64,000 bases of DNA, taken from NCBI RefSeq assembly GCF_013300725.1, contig NZ_JAAIMM010000002.1:144560-208559 (forward strand), read 5' to 3'. The DNA is from Allocoprococcus comes (GTDB lineage: Bacteria; Bacillota; Clostridia; Lachnospirales; Lachnospiraceae). Numbering within the stretch: the first letter of the stretch is position 1; every line of letters starts with the position of its first letter. Under the pieces are notes generated by a model. That model was not told the origin of the DNA. It saw only the letters and a program-made list of their open reading frames with translations, and ran no database searches. Made by a program: the position numbers and the translations under genes. This document shows, piece by piece, positions 35,736 to 44,634 of the stretch.

Positions 35736-36626
35736 TTAGTTCTGACTACTTAAGAACTTCTGAAACTCCTTCGATGCAATACTCTGCGGGTACTCCATAT
35801 CATAGATCAGAATGATGTTTCTGGTCGGAAGCTTTTCTTCCACCTCAATCTCAAATACATTTCCCGCCCGTTTTTCTTCTTCGGCAAATTCTTCCGGAAC
35901 AAAACCGATCCCAAGATTATGCCGGACTGCCGGTAAGATCAGGTCTGTCGTCGCAAGCTCCATATCCGGTGAGAACTGCAGGCCATGTTCTGCGAAATAA
36001 TCATTCAGGAATTTTCTCGTAAGTGCTTCCGAAGTCAGACTGATCCAGGGATACGCCGACAATTCTTCCAAAGAAACTTTTCTCCCTTTCAGTTCTGTAT
36101 AACGACTCCCTCCGATCAGAACCTCATGATATTCCCGCAGTTTCTTCATACGCAGCGGCTTATTCACCTGCAGATCCGTTGACACAAACGCCAGATCTAC
36201 CTTTCCTTCTTTTACAGCGTTCACCGAATCCATGGTACTGTTATTTAAGATTTTGAAATGCACGTTCGGGTAAATGCTGTTGAACTCCCCCATTGCCCGG
36301 AACAGGAAACAATGCAGGGCTGTCTCGGTCGCACTGATATAGATCGTTCCATTCTCCAGGCTGATCAGATTGCTCAGATCACTCTCCCCTTTAAAGAACT
36401 GGGCACATCCTGCCGCCACATAGCTGTAGAAGGTTCTTCCCTCCGGTGTCAGCTTCATTCCGGATTTGCTTCTGGTAAATAACCGGCAGCCCAATTCATT
36501 TTCCAGATTGTGTATCGTTCTCGTCACCGCCGGCTGGCTTGTCTTTAATACGCTGGATGCTTTCGTAAGATTCTCATACTTTGCCACATAATAAAAAACT
36601 TTATAATATTCAAAATTCGAATTCAT
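35736..36626 (-). CDS. LysR family transcriptional regulator
   Basis: A 296-residue regulator. The N-terminal winged HTH (YKVFYYVAKYENLTKASSVLKTSQPAVTRTI, quoted in part) is followed by a periplasmic-binding-protein-like effector domain from about residue 90. Its target is unknown. It stands between the phosphoketolase fragment and a nucleobase permease; either could be a historical target, but no divergent partner gene is present. Confidence 0.9.
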   Translation of the reverse strand: MNSNFEYYKVFYYVAKYENLTKASSVLKTSQPAVTRTIHNLENELGCRLFTRSKSGMKLTPEGRTFYSYVAAGCAQFFKGESDLSNLISLENGTIYISATETALHCFLFRAMGEFNSIYPNVHFKILNNSTMDSVNAVKEGKVDLAFVSTDLQVNKPLRMKKLREYHEVLIGGSRYTELKGRKVSLEELSAYPWISLTSEALTRKFLNDYFAEHGLQFSPDMELATTDLILPAVRHNLGIGFVPEEFAEEEKRAGNVFEIEVEEKLPTRNIILIYDMEYPQSIASKEFQKFLSSQN

Positions 36627-36889
36627 ATGCCTCTCCTTTGCTGTCTCATTTCCTCAGTTTTGTCTGTCGTAAGTATAGCATTCATTTTTATTCTTACAAT
36701 CATAAGCATCCGTCCTTTTTTACATAAAAAAATCGTTCCAGAACCTTACCGGTTCAAACCGTTTTTTCAGTTCTTTTGCCATCACATTCCGGTCTGACTT
36801 TTCAATATACACATCATTCCTACAACCGGGAATGCTTTGCAAATGGTGCCTGCGACTGTGCAGATTGGATAGGGGATATTTTATCACGT
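36627..36889. other. Spacer between LysR and permease genes
   Basis: The 260-base spacer contains no recognisable promoter or RNA. A 55-codon open frame (GTG 36887 to TAA 36720, minus strand) encodes a peptide with an RRHHLQSIPGCRNDVYIEK block and a charged KELKKRFEPVRFWNDFFM tail. It has no RBS and may be a remnant or chance frame. Confidence 0.3.
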
Positions 36890-38290
36890 TTACAAATCTG
36901 TTGTTTTTTTCTTCGGAAGACAGAGACTTAAGATCAATGACACCACAAACACACCTGCAACTGCATTTCCATTAAAAATATCTCCTACCTCCTTCGGAAA
37001 TGCGGAAAAGAAGTTTCCGGAAGTCTGTGTCAGTCCGACACCGATACAGAATGCCAGCGATACGATGATCATGGTTCTGTCATCAAACACACACTCTTTG
37101 AGCATCTTGATCCCTTCATACATGATCGATCCGAACATCATAACCGTACAGCCTCCAAGCACTGCCTGCGGAAGTGAGTTAAAAAATGCACCCAGTGGTG
37201 GGAACAAAGAGGCGAGGATCAGGATCAGCGCGCCCATCAGAATGGTAAAACGGTTAATGACTCCTGTCATCGTGACAAGCCCGATATTCTGACTGAAAGA
37301 AGTAAGCGGCAGACAGCCAAAACATCCTGAAATCGCACTGGAGAATCCATCCACGGCAAGAGACCCCTGCAGTTCTTCCATCTTGATATCCCGCCCCAGC
37401 GCACCGGTACACACTGCGGTAGTTGCACCTGTTGTCTCTGCTGCCGATACCAGGAAAACAATTGCAATGGTAAAGAATGCTCCCAGATCAAAGACCGGTT
37501 TATGGGAAGTAAAAAATACAAGCTTTGGAAGGCTGAACACACCGACCTGTTCAATCGTCTTTGTAATTCCTGAGAAATCGACCATCGGCGCAATCCCCAC
37601 CACAGTAAATACAATTGACAGAAGATAACCGCAGACCAGACCAACCAGTACGTTCAGGTTCTTGTATACGCCTTTTAACAGATAACGGGCAGCCAGACAC
37701 ACAACCAGTGTGAAAAATCCGACCATAAGATGGTACCACGCTCCAAAATCTTCTGCCCCATTTCCACCGCCCCAGGAATCCATTCCTACCGACAGAAGGG
37801 AAAGTCCAATCGCAATTACCACACATGCCGATACTACCGGCGTCAGGAACCGTTTCCAGTATTTGGCACTCATTCCTACCAGTCCCTCAAAAATACCTCC
37901 GGCGATCACCGCACCAACCATTCCTTCATATCCAAGTTCCGGATTGGTACAGATCATCAGCAGACTCCCAAGAAAGGTAAAACTGACTCCCATAACGATC
38001 GGAAGTCTGGAACCAATCTTCCATACCGGGTAAAGCTGCAGACAGGTCCCGATCCCCGCCGCAAACATCGCGCACTGCAGAAGCTGTGTAATTTCAGCAG
38101 CACTTAAGTGATTCTCCGATCCTCTCACAAATGCCGCACTGCACACGATCAGTACCGGTGCCAGATTCGACACAAACATTGCCAGCACATGCTGGAGTCC
38201 GAACGGAATCGCCTTTTTAACCGGCACTCTTCCGTTCAGACAGTAAATATTTTCCTCTCTCACCGCTTTTGTATTTTTCTCTTTATCCAT
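36890..38290 (-). CDS. Nucleobase:cation symporter-2 family permease (uracil/xanthine type)
   Basis: A 466-residue membrane transporter of the NCS2 family importing xanthine, uric acid or uracil with H+ or Na+. It begins with the family pattern PFGLQHVLAMFVSNLAPVLIV, carries about 12-14 hydrophobic segments, and contains the conserved SAAETTGAT and NGNAVAGV motifs. ATG follows AAGGA. It is only 25 bases downstream of the ABC exporter gene and may be cotranscribed with it. No purine riboswitch is seen. The exact substrate is not determined. Confidence 0.9.
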   Translation of the reverse strand: MDKEKNTKAVREENIYCLNGRVPVKKAIPFGLQHVLAMFVSNLAPVLIVCSAAFVRGSENHLSAAEITQLLQCAMFAAGIGTCLQLYPVWKIGSRLPIVMGVSFTFLGSLLMICTNPELGYEGMVGAVIAGGIFEGLVGMSAKYWKRFLTPVVSACVVIAIGLSLLSVGMDSWGGGNGAEDFGAWYHLMVGFFTLVVCLAARYLLKGVYKNLNVLVGLVCGYLLSIVFTVVGIAPMVDFSGITKTIEQVGVFSLPKLVFFTSHKPVFDLGAFFTIAIVFLVSAAETTGATTAVCTGALGRDIKMEELQGSLAVDGFSSAISGCFGCLPLTSFSQNIGLVTMTGVINRFTILMGALILILASLFPPLGAFFNSLPQAVLGGCTVMMFGSIMYEGIKMLKECVFDDRTMIIVSLAFCIGVGLTQTSGNFFSAFPKEVGDIFNGNAVAGVFVVSLILSLCLPKKKTTDL

Positions 38291-38315
38291 CTTCCTTTTT
38301 CCTTCATTCTCCCTT

Positions 38316-41300
38316 TTATTCTGTCCGAAGTGCTGTCACCGGATCACTTTTTGCCGCCTTTCTTGAAGGGATGATTCCGCCAAGCAGAGTCAGTCCGATA
38401 CTTAAAAGAATCAGCACCACCGCCGGAAGTACCGGTAAAAACGCATTGACTTTGTTATTATCTGCCACCGCATGGATGATCATATTTCCAGGGATCAGAA
38501 GCAACAGTGACAGTCCAATCCCGATCAGTCCGGCACAAAGCCCGATGATAAAGGTCTCCGCATTAAATACCTGGGACACATTTCCCTTGGATGCCCCGAT
38601 CGCACGCAGGATTCCGATCTCTTTCTTTCGCTCCAGTACACTGATGTAGGTGATCACTCCGATCATGATCGAAGATACGACAAGGGAAATCGCCACAAAC
38701 GCAATCAGCACGTAACTGATGATATCCACAATATTCGTCACCGAGGACATCAGCGTTCCGACGATATCGGTATAGGTAATCACCTGTTCTTCTTTCCCTT
38801 CTTTTTCCATCTGACTGTTATAGGAATCCAGAATCTTTACTACTTCTTCCTTACTCTCAAAATCTGTCGGATAGATGGAAATCTGGCTTGGATTGTCAAA
38901 ATCCGCATATCCCAGCTTCTGAAGATTATTGTCGTAAGAAGCAGTTGCACTCATCGTCATCGATGTCATCAGTTCTGCCAGATCATCCGTCGTCATATTC
39001 ATCTGGAATGCCTTTGCAAATGCTTCCGTATCAATTTTCATCGAGCTTCCAAGCATATTCTGCAGCTGGGTTCCTACATTTCCCATTGCCGCCTGCATGG
39101 CGTTTCCGATTCCACCTGTGATCTGGGTGACAATCTGGTTCATTGCTGAAGTAATCTGCGTTTCAATCGCACCGGAAATCGCTCCGGTATAAGCTCCCAT
39201 TACCTTTGACATGTAACTTCCCATCGCCGCACCAAGCTGACTCTCCAGCTGATTCAGGTCGATCACTTCGGAAAGCCCGCTCATCAGACGCTGCTTTCCA
39301 TCTGCCGTGGCAAGATAATTCAGAAAATGCTCTCCCATCTTCGTCGGATCTGCCTTTCCATTTGCCGCAGCATATGCCGAATAACCGCCGGCAAGTTCTC
39401 TTGCCAGCTTTGTCAGCTGATCCGAAGTAATATTTACCACCGTATCCCCGAACGTCTCCTGCTGCCATGCATCCATAATCGCTTTGGCTTCTGGTGTCTG
39501 CAGATATTCCATCAGATGCTCTGCAAAGGTATCCGGATCCGTATAGCCGTTCGCTTTCGCATATTCCTGATAACCAGCCATTACCTGCCGTACCAGCTCC
39601 TGCATCTGATCAGTCGTAATCTGAAAACCACCAGCATTTTCAATGATTTCTCTTAAATTTTCTTTCAGGATCTTCTGTGCATCATCTGTGGTCAGATAAT
39701 CCATAAAATCCCCTGCCAGATTGGAATAATCTGCCTCCGGATGGGATTTTACATACTCCTGATACCCTTCCAGAACGCTTGCGGACAGCTTCTGCATCCC
39801 GCCCGGTTTCACGGTAAGATCCAGACTACCGATCATATCTCCCAGATTCATCTGCGGCATCCCGGACACATCCAGATCGATCTGATCCAGATTCACCATA
39901 CCGGACAGATCCAGGGAATTTCCGCCCATCTGGAATGCATTTCCCAGATTCAGGGAGTCTGCCGCTAAAAGATTACCAGAAAATCCATCTGAAAGCGCAC
40001 TGTCATCAAATCCAAAGGCTTTCTGAAGTGCATCCTCATCGACCGTAAACAGGCTGTTCTCATCCAGTCCGTTCTTCTCTTCTGTACTTCCAAACTGCTC
40101 TCCGGTAAAGACATTCTTTGACGGATTTTTCAGCTGGTCTTTGACAATCTCACTTTTTGCCGCCTCTTTTGCCACATGCTCTGTCAGACTCTGTGGATAA
40201 CCAATCCCCGGTGTCAGGGCAGACGCATTTGCATCCTCCGATGCCTGCACGATACCGACAATTTTCAGGGCTTCCCCGTTATCAACCAGCTTTTTCATAT
40301 AATCCGTATTATCGGATTTGTCCTTCCAGACCTTATACTGGCTGTCATATTCGTAGCAATCCGATACGTTGACCAGCTTGAAGGTCTTCCCTAAAATATC
40401 CTCATATGTGTAATCGCCAATATCCGCCGGCGTATTTACATCTTCCTCGTTGATAAACTCCTGGATCATCTCGTCCAGTTCCATCTGATCCCTGAGTCCC
40501 AGTGTATAGAGGAGGAAATCACTCATGCCTCCATTTGGAGTCAGCACCAGCACACATTCGTTATAACTTTGTGGCCAGCGTCCCTCTTTCACATCATACT
40601 GATTCTCGTACAGGCTTTCTGTCTTCGGCATCTCATAGAACACATTGGTGCTCATCATAGACGACATCAGACTGCTGGTGCTTGCACCGGAACCGATTCC
40701 CAGTGCTTCAAAGGATTTGTCCGGATTCACCTGCCGGACTGAACCATCTTTATTCTGCCGGAAGATCCGCGGGGAAATGCTATAGGAATATTCCACTGCA
40801 CTGGTGTAATCCTCAATCCCGCTTTTGCCGTCATCCAGGTATTCTTTCAGGGATTTCAGATCATTGGAATCCATCGTGGAAAACATATTGGTCATCACCT
40901 GCATGACCTTGACTTCCCCGTCTTTTTTTGTCTCCTTTTTATCAGTACTGCCCGAACCGCTGTCCATATTCCCCACCATCATGGAAGTCATGTCAAATCC
41001 GGTGCTCTGGATCTGAAGCGGATACTCGGAAAGGGTCTCTTCCTCGATCGACTTAATATAGGCATTCACTCCATTGGAAAGTGCCAGGATCAGTGCAATT
41101 CCTATGATTCCGATGGATCCGGCAAACGAAGTCAAAAGGGTTCTTGCTTTCTTTGTCTTTAAGTTATTAAAACTTAAGGAAAGTGCCGTCAGAAAGGACA
41201 TCGATGATTTCCCCATGTTCTTATGCTCCGGCTCCTTCATGACCGCTTCATTGACATAAAATTCGTCCGTATCCGAGCGGATCTTTCCGTCCTTGAGTGT

Positions 41301-41933
41301 GACAATACGGGTTGCATATTCTTCGGCAAGCTCCGGGTTATGTGTGACCATCACAACCAGCCGGTCCTTTGCCACCTCTTTTAAAAGTTCCATAACCTGC
41401 ACACTGGTCGCCGTGTCCAGTGCCCCGGTCGGCTCATCAGCAAGCAGGATATCCGGATCGTTGACCAGTGCACGGGCGATTGCCACCCTCTGCATCTGTC
41501 CGCCTGACATCTGGCTCGGTCTCTTATGCAACTGCTCTCCAAGACCAACTTTTTTCAGAGCCTCGATCGCTCTCTTTTTCCGTTCTTCCTTCCCGATCCC
41601 GGAAATAGTCAGTGCCAGCTCCACGTTGGCAAGCACTGTCTGATGCGGAATCAGATTATAACTCTGAAATACAAAACCAATGGTATGATTCCGATAGGAA
41701 TCCCAATCTCTGTCTTTATATTTTTTCGTGGAAATCCCGTTGATGATCAGATCACCACTATCGTACCGATCCAGTCCACCGATGATGTTAAGAAGCGTCG
41801 TCTTTCCCGAACCACTCGGTCCCAGGATCGCAACAAATTCATTGTCCCTGAGATTCAGGCTTACATCATCCAGTGCCTTCTGTACCAGCGTACCTGTACG
41901 GTATTCTTTGCAGATATGTTGAATTTGAAGCAT
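38316..41933 (-). CDS. ABC exporter: ATPase fused to FtsX-like permease with large external domain
   Basis: A 1,205-residue fusion. Residues 1-235 are a MacB/LolD-type ATPase (Walker A LGPSGSGKT, signature QMSGGQMQR, Walker B ILLADEPTGALD). A transmembrane helix near residue 275 leads into an external domain of about 800 residues, and the last 120 residues hold three more helices of the FtsX type (SSIMIGVITYISVLERKKEIGILRAIG in part). The external domain contains three divergent repeats of about 65 residues (GYQEYVKSHPEAD, GYQEYAKANGYTD, GYSAYAAANGKAD; about residues 712-905). The start at 41931-41933 has AAGGAG 7 bases upstream. Such fusions often export peptides or resist antimicrobials; the substrate is unknown. 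Confidence 0.88.
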   Translation of the reverse strand: MLQIQHICKEYRTGTLVQKALDDVSLNLRDNEFVAILGPSGSGKTTLLNIIGGLDRYDSGDLIINGISTKKYKDRDWDSYRNHTIGFVFQSYNLIPHQTVLANVELALTISGIGKEERKKRAIEALKKVGLGEQLHKRPSQMSGGQMQRVAIARALVNDPDILLADEPTGALDTATSVQVMELLKEVAKDRLVVMVTHNPELAEEYATRIVTLKDGKIRSDTDEFYVNEAVMKEPEHKNMGKSSMSFLTALSLSFNNLKTKKARTLLTSFAGSIGIIGIALILALSNGVNAYIKSIEEETLSEYPLQIQSTGFDMTSMMVGNMDSGSGSTDKKETKKDGEVKVMQVMTNMFSTMDSNDLKSLKEYLDDGKSGIEDYTSAVEYSYSISPRIFRQNKDGSVRQVNPDKSFEALGIGSGASTSSLMSSMMSTNVFYEMPKTESLYENQYDVKEGRWPQSYNECVLVLTPNGGMSDFLLYTLGLRDQMELDEMIQEFINEEDVNTPADIGDYTYEDILGKTFKLVNVSDCYEYDSQYKVWKDKSDNTDYMKKLVDNGEALKIVGIVQASEDANASALTPGIGYPQSLTEHVAKEAAKSEIVKDQLKNPSKNVFTGEQFGSTEEKNGLDENSLFTVDEDALQKAFGFDDSALSDGFSGNLLAADSLNLGNAFQMGGNSLDLSGMVNLDQIDLDVSGMPQMNLGDMIGSLDLTVKPGGMQKLSASVLEGYQEYVKSHPEADYSNLAGDFMDYLTTDDAQKILKENLREIIENAGGFQITTDQMQELVRQVMAGYQEYAKANGYTDPDTFAEHLMEYLQTPEAKAIMDAWQQETFGDTVVNITSDQLTKLARELAGGYSAYAAANGKADPTKMGEHFLNYLATADGKQRLMSGLSEVIDLNQLESQLGAAMGSYMSKVMGAYTGAISGAIETQITSAMNQIVTQITGGIGNAMQAAMGNVGTQLQNMLGSSMKIDTEAFAKAFQMNMTTDDLAELMTSMTMSATASYDNNLQKLGYADFDNPSQISIYPTDFESKEEVVKILDSYNSQMEKEGKEEQVITYTDIVGTLMSSVTNIVDIISYVLIAFVAISLVVSSIMIGVITYISVLERKKEIGILRAIGASKGNVSQVFNAETFIIGLCAGLIGIGLSLLLLIPGNMIIHAVADNNKVNAFLPVLPAVVLILLSIGLTLLGGIIPSRKAAKSDPVTALRTE

Positions 41934-41960
41934 AAAAATTCTCCTTTTAAGTTGTAACTC

Positions 41961-41984
41961 ATGAAACACGTATGTTTCATTGTA
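41961..41984 (-). promoter_or_regulatory. Promoter -10 with palindromic operator before the ABC exporter
   Basis: ATGAAACA-4-TGTTTCAT (41961-41980) overlaps a TACAAT -10 (41979-41984, minus strand), 28 bases upstream of the start codon. The 20-bp symmetry suggests a TetR- or GntR-type operator. No regulator gene lies adjacent. Confidence 0.6.
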
Positions 41985-42039
41985 CACCCTTAAAAGGAGA
42001 AAATCATGTCTTTTAGAAAAATTTAATTCTTTTTAGTCT

Positions 42040-43476
42040 TTATTTTCTGAGAAGTTCTTTTCCTGAAATACCTGGCTCTGTCATATTGACCGGATCCAGA
42101 ACGGTTTCCATCTCTTTTTCACTTAAAAGCCCTTCTCTGAGGATCAGATTACGGATGGATTCTCCGGTCTTCATTGCTTTTTTCGCAATCTCCGCTGCTT
42201 TCTCATAGCCTACATGCGGACAGATTGCAGTAATTACGCCAATGCTGTTCTCTACCAGCTGACGGCATCTCTCTTCATTGGCTGTGATTCCTGTCACACA
42301 GTTATCTACGAAAGTCTGGACTGCATAAGCCAGGGTATCGATGGACTGGAACAGGCAGTAGAATACGATTGGTTCAAACGCATTCAGTTCCAGCTGTCCG
42401 CCCTCTGCTGCCATCGTGATCGTCACATCATTTCCAATGATGTTAAATGCGACCTGGTTCACTACTTCCGGGATGACCGGATTCACCTTTCCCGGCATGA
42501 TCGAAGAACCATTCTGCTTTGCCGGAAGGTTGATCTCGCCAAATCCGGCTCTTGGTCCGGATGACATCAGACGCAGGTCATTGGCGATCTTGGAAAGTGT
42601 GACTGCACATGCTTTCACTGCACCGGATACTGCCACAAACGGATCCAGGTTCTGGGTTGCATCAATCAGATCAAAGGCCTGGACAAACTGAATATCAGAT
42701 ATTTTTGAAAGATTCGGAACAATGCGGCTTACATAGGCTTCATCTGCATTGATTCCGGTTCCGACTGCCGTTCCACCCATGTTGACAGTACGCATCTCAT
42801 CCATCGCCTTATCCATACGGTGGATATCACGCATGATGGCATCGGAATACGCCTGAAATTCCTGACCCAGACGAATCGGAACTGCATCCTGCATCTGGGT
42901 GCGTCCCATTTTGATCACATGGTCGAATTCTTCTGCCTTTTTGCAGAGTGCTCCGTGAAGTCTGAGCAGTTCTTTTTTCAGATTCTGAAGAAGTCTGAGT
43001 GAAGTCATCTTGCCGGCTGTCGGAATAACATCATTTGTGGACTGTCCGCAGTTTACATCATCATTCGGATTTACTGCTGAATAATCTCCTTTTTTTCCGC
43101 CAAGAATCTCAATCGCACGGTTGGCAATGACTTCGTTTGCATTCATGTTCAGAGAAGTTCCCGCACCTCCCTGGATCGGATCTACGATAAAGTACTCATG
43201 CAACTTTCCTGCAAGGATCTCATCACATGCCTGTACGATTGCTTTTGCCTTTTTCTTTTCCAGAATCCCACTCTCGCAGTTGGTGATCGCAGATGCTTTC
43301 TTTATGTACGCAAGACTGTTGATGATCTCCGGATGCATATTCAGCCCGGTAATGCGGAAATTCTCCGCAGCACGCAGGGACTGTACCCCGTAATATACAT
43401 CTCCCGGAATATCCTTTGCCCCTATTGAATCCTGTTCTACACGATAACCTGTCTTGTTTTCTTTTCCTTTTTCCAT
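42040..43476 (-). CDS. aspA: Aspartate ammonia-lyase
   Basis: A 478-residue enzyme converting aspartate to fumarate and ammonia. It has the fumarase/aspartase signature GSSIMPGKVNPVIPE and the blocks GQSTNDVIPT and GRTQMQDAVPI. The length and the N-terminus (YRVEQDSIGAKDIPGD) favour aspartase over fumarase. A divergent LysR gene 140 bases away probably regulates it. Aspartate deamination would feed fumarate or amino-acid fermentation. Confidence 0.92.
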   Translation of the reverse strand: MEKGKENKTGYRVEQDSIGAKDIPGDVYYGVQSLRAAENFRITGLNMHPEIINSLAYIKKASAITNCESGILEKKKAKAIVQACDEILAGKLHEYFIVDPIQGGAGTSLNMNANEVIANRAIEILGGKKGDYSAVNPNDDVNCGQSTNDVIPTAGKMTSLRLLQNLKKELLRLHGALCKKAEEFDHVIKMGRTQMQDAVPIRLGQEFQAYSDAIMRDIHRMDKAMDEMRTVNMGGTAVGTGINADEAYVSRIVPNLSKISDIQFVQAFDLIDATQNLDPFVAVSGAVKACAVTLSKIANDLRLMSSGPRAGFGEINLPAKQNGSSIMPGKVNPVIPEVVNQVAFNIIGNDVTITMAAEGGQLELNAFEPIVFYCLFQSIDTLAYAVQTFVDNCVTGITANEERCRQLVENSIGVITAICPHVGYEKAAEIAKKAMKTGESIRNLILREGLLSEKEMETVLDPVNMTEPGISGKELLRK

Positions 43477-43573
43477 CTCAAAAATCCCTCAATTTTTCAT
43501 TTTTCTCTGGCGTATTGCCTTTGTTGTTCTCATTATAGCTCTGTGTTATAATATAATCTAATACATATATTTT

Positions 43574-43586
43574 TATAGTAACTATA
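43574..43586. promoter_or_regulatory. Candidate LysR-binding palindrome between aspA and lysR
   Basis: TATAGTAACTATA, a perfect 13-base palindrome 30 bases before the lysR start in the divergent spacer. It fits the T-N11-A form of LysR boxes. The surrounding sequence is very AT-rich, so some symmetry is expected by chance. Confidence 0.5.
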
Positions 43587-43616
43587 ATTTTAAAACTATA
43601 TCAAAGGAGAATACCT

Positions 43617-44552
43617 ATGTTTCAGGGAATGGAATATGTCTATGAAGTTTATCTGGAAAAAAGCTTTTCCAAGGCGGCTGAGAAGTTATTTATCTCACAG
43701 CCTTCACTCAGTGCCAACGTAAAGCGTGTCGAGCACCACATCGGATATCCGATCTTTGACCGGAGTACCAAACCACTGTCCCTTACCGAATGTGGGGTAC
43801 AGTATATCAAAGCGATAGAAAAAATAAAAAGTATCCAGAATGAATTTGAAGGATTTGTAAACGACTGGGGCGATCTGAGAAAAGGAACACTCATCCTCGG
43901 AGGAAGCAACCTGTTTTCCTCCTGGATCCTGCCTCCGCTGATTGCGGATTTTGCCCGCAGATATCCTCTGATCCAGATCAGCCTGATTGAAGAAACCACT
44001 GCCAATCTTGCCCGTATGCTGCGACACGGGCAACTGGATCTGATGCTGGACAGCAGCGTTCTGGATGCCGCCATCTACAGCTGCCGTAAATTTCAGGAAG
44101 AGCACCTGATCCTTGCTGTTCCGGGAGCATTCCCGATCAATAATAGGCTGCGCTCCTATCAGCTTCCTGTAGAAGATATCCTGAGCAAAAAATTTCTGGA
44201 AGAATCCTGTCCTCCCGTTCCTCTGACACGCTTTAAAAGTGAGCCATTTATTATGCTGAAACCGGAAAACGACACAGGGAAACGTGCCCGTATGATCTGT
44301 CAGAACAATCTCTTTGAACCAAATATCATCCTGAAAATGGATCAGCAGATGACTTCTTACAACATCACCTGCTCCGGCATGGGGATCTCTTTTATCGGAG
44401 ATATCATGCTCTCAAAAGTACCTCTTACCTCTGATGTGGTGTACTATAAGCTTCCTGCAGGCGAAAGCAGCCGTGACATCCGGTTCTACTGGAAAAATGG
44501 TCGCTACCAGACAAGAGCAATGGAAGAATTTTTAAAAATGGCGTGCCAGTAA
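43617..44552 (+). CDS. LysR family regulator divergent from aspA
   Basis: A 311-residue LysR protein: N-terminal HTH (SFSKAAEKLFISQPSLSANVKRVE) and an effector-binding domain from about residue 90. AAAGGAG precedes the ATG. Divergence from aspA with a palindrome in between implies control of aspartase, possibly responding to aspartate or a related acid. The stop codon lies in the loop of the exporter operon terminator. Confidence 0.92.
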   Translation: MFQGMEYVYEVYLEKSFSKAAEKLFISQPSLSANVKRVEHHIGYPIFDRSTKPLSLTECGVQYIKAIEKIKSIQNEFEGFVNDWGDLRKGTLILGGSNLFSSWILPPLIADFARRYPLIQISLIEETTANLARMLRHGQLDLMLDSSVLDAAIYSCRKFQEEHLILAVPGAFPINNRLRSYQLPVEDILSKKFLEESCPPVPLTRFKSEPFIMLKPENDTGKRARMICQNNLFEPNIILKMDQQMTSYNITCSGMGISFIGDIMLSKVPLTSDVVYYKLPAGESSRDIRFYWKNGRYQTRAMEEFLKMACQ

Positions 44553-44561
44553 GGCACGCCA
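44534..44561 (-). terminator. Terminator of the adaptor-permease operon
   Basis: TGGCGTGCC / GGCACGCCA 9-bp stem with a 5-base loop holding the lysR stop codon. On the minus strand it is followed by TTTTTAAAAA. It overlaps the 3' end of the convergent lysR gene. Confidence 0.8.
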
Positions 44562-44634
44562 CTTGACTGTAGAACAGATACTTTGTATTCATCTGCAATC
44601 TTGGATCCGACAAATATTTCTACTCTACATAAAC

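Noticed and set aside
38291..38315. Purine riboswitch ahead of the nucleobase permease
   Set aside because: Only 25 bases separate it from the upstream gene; there is no room for an aptamer.
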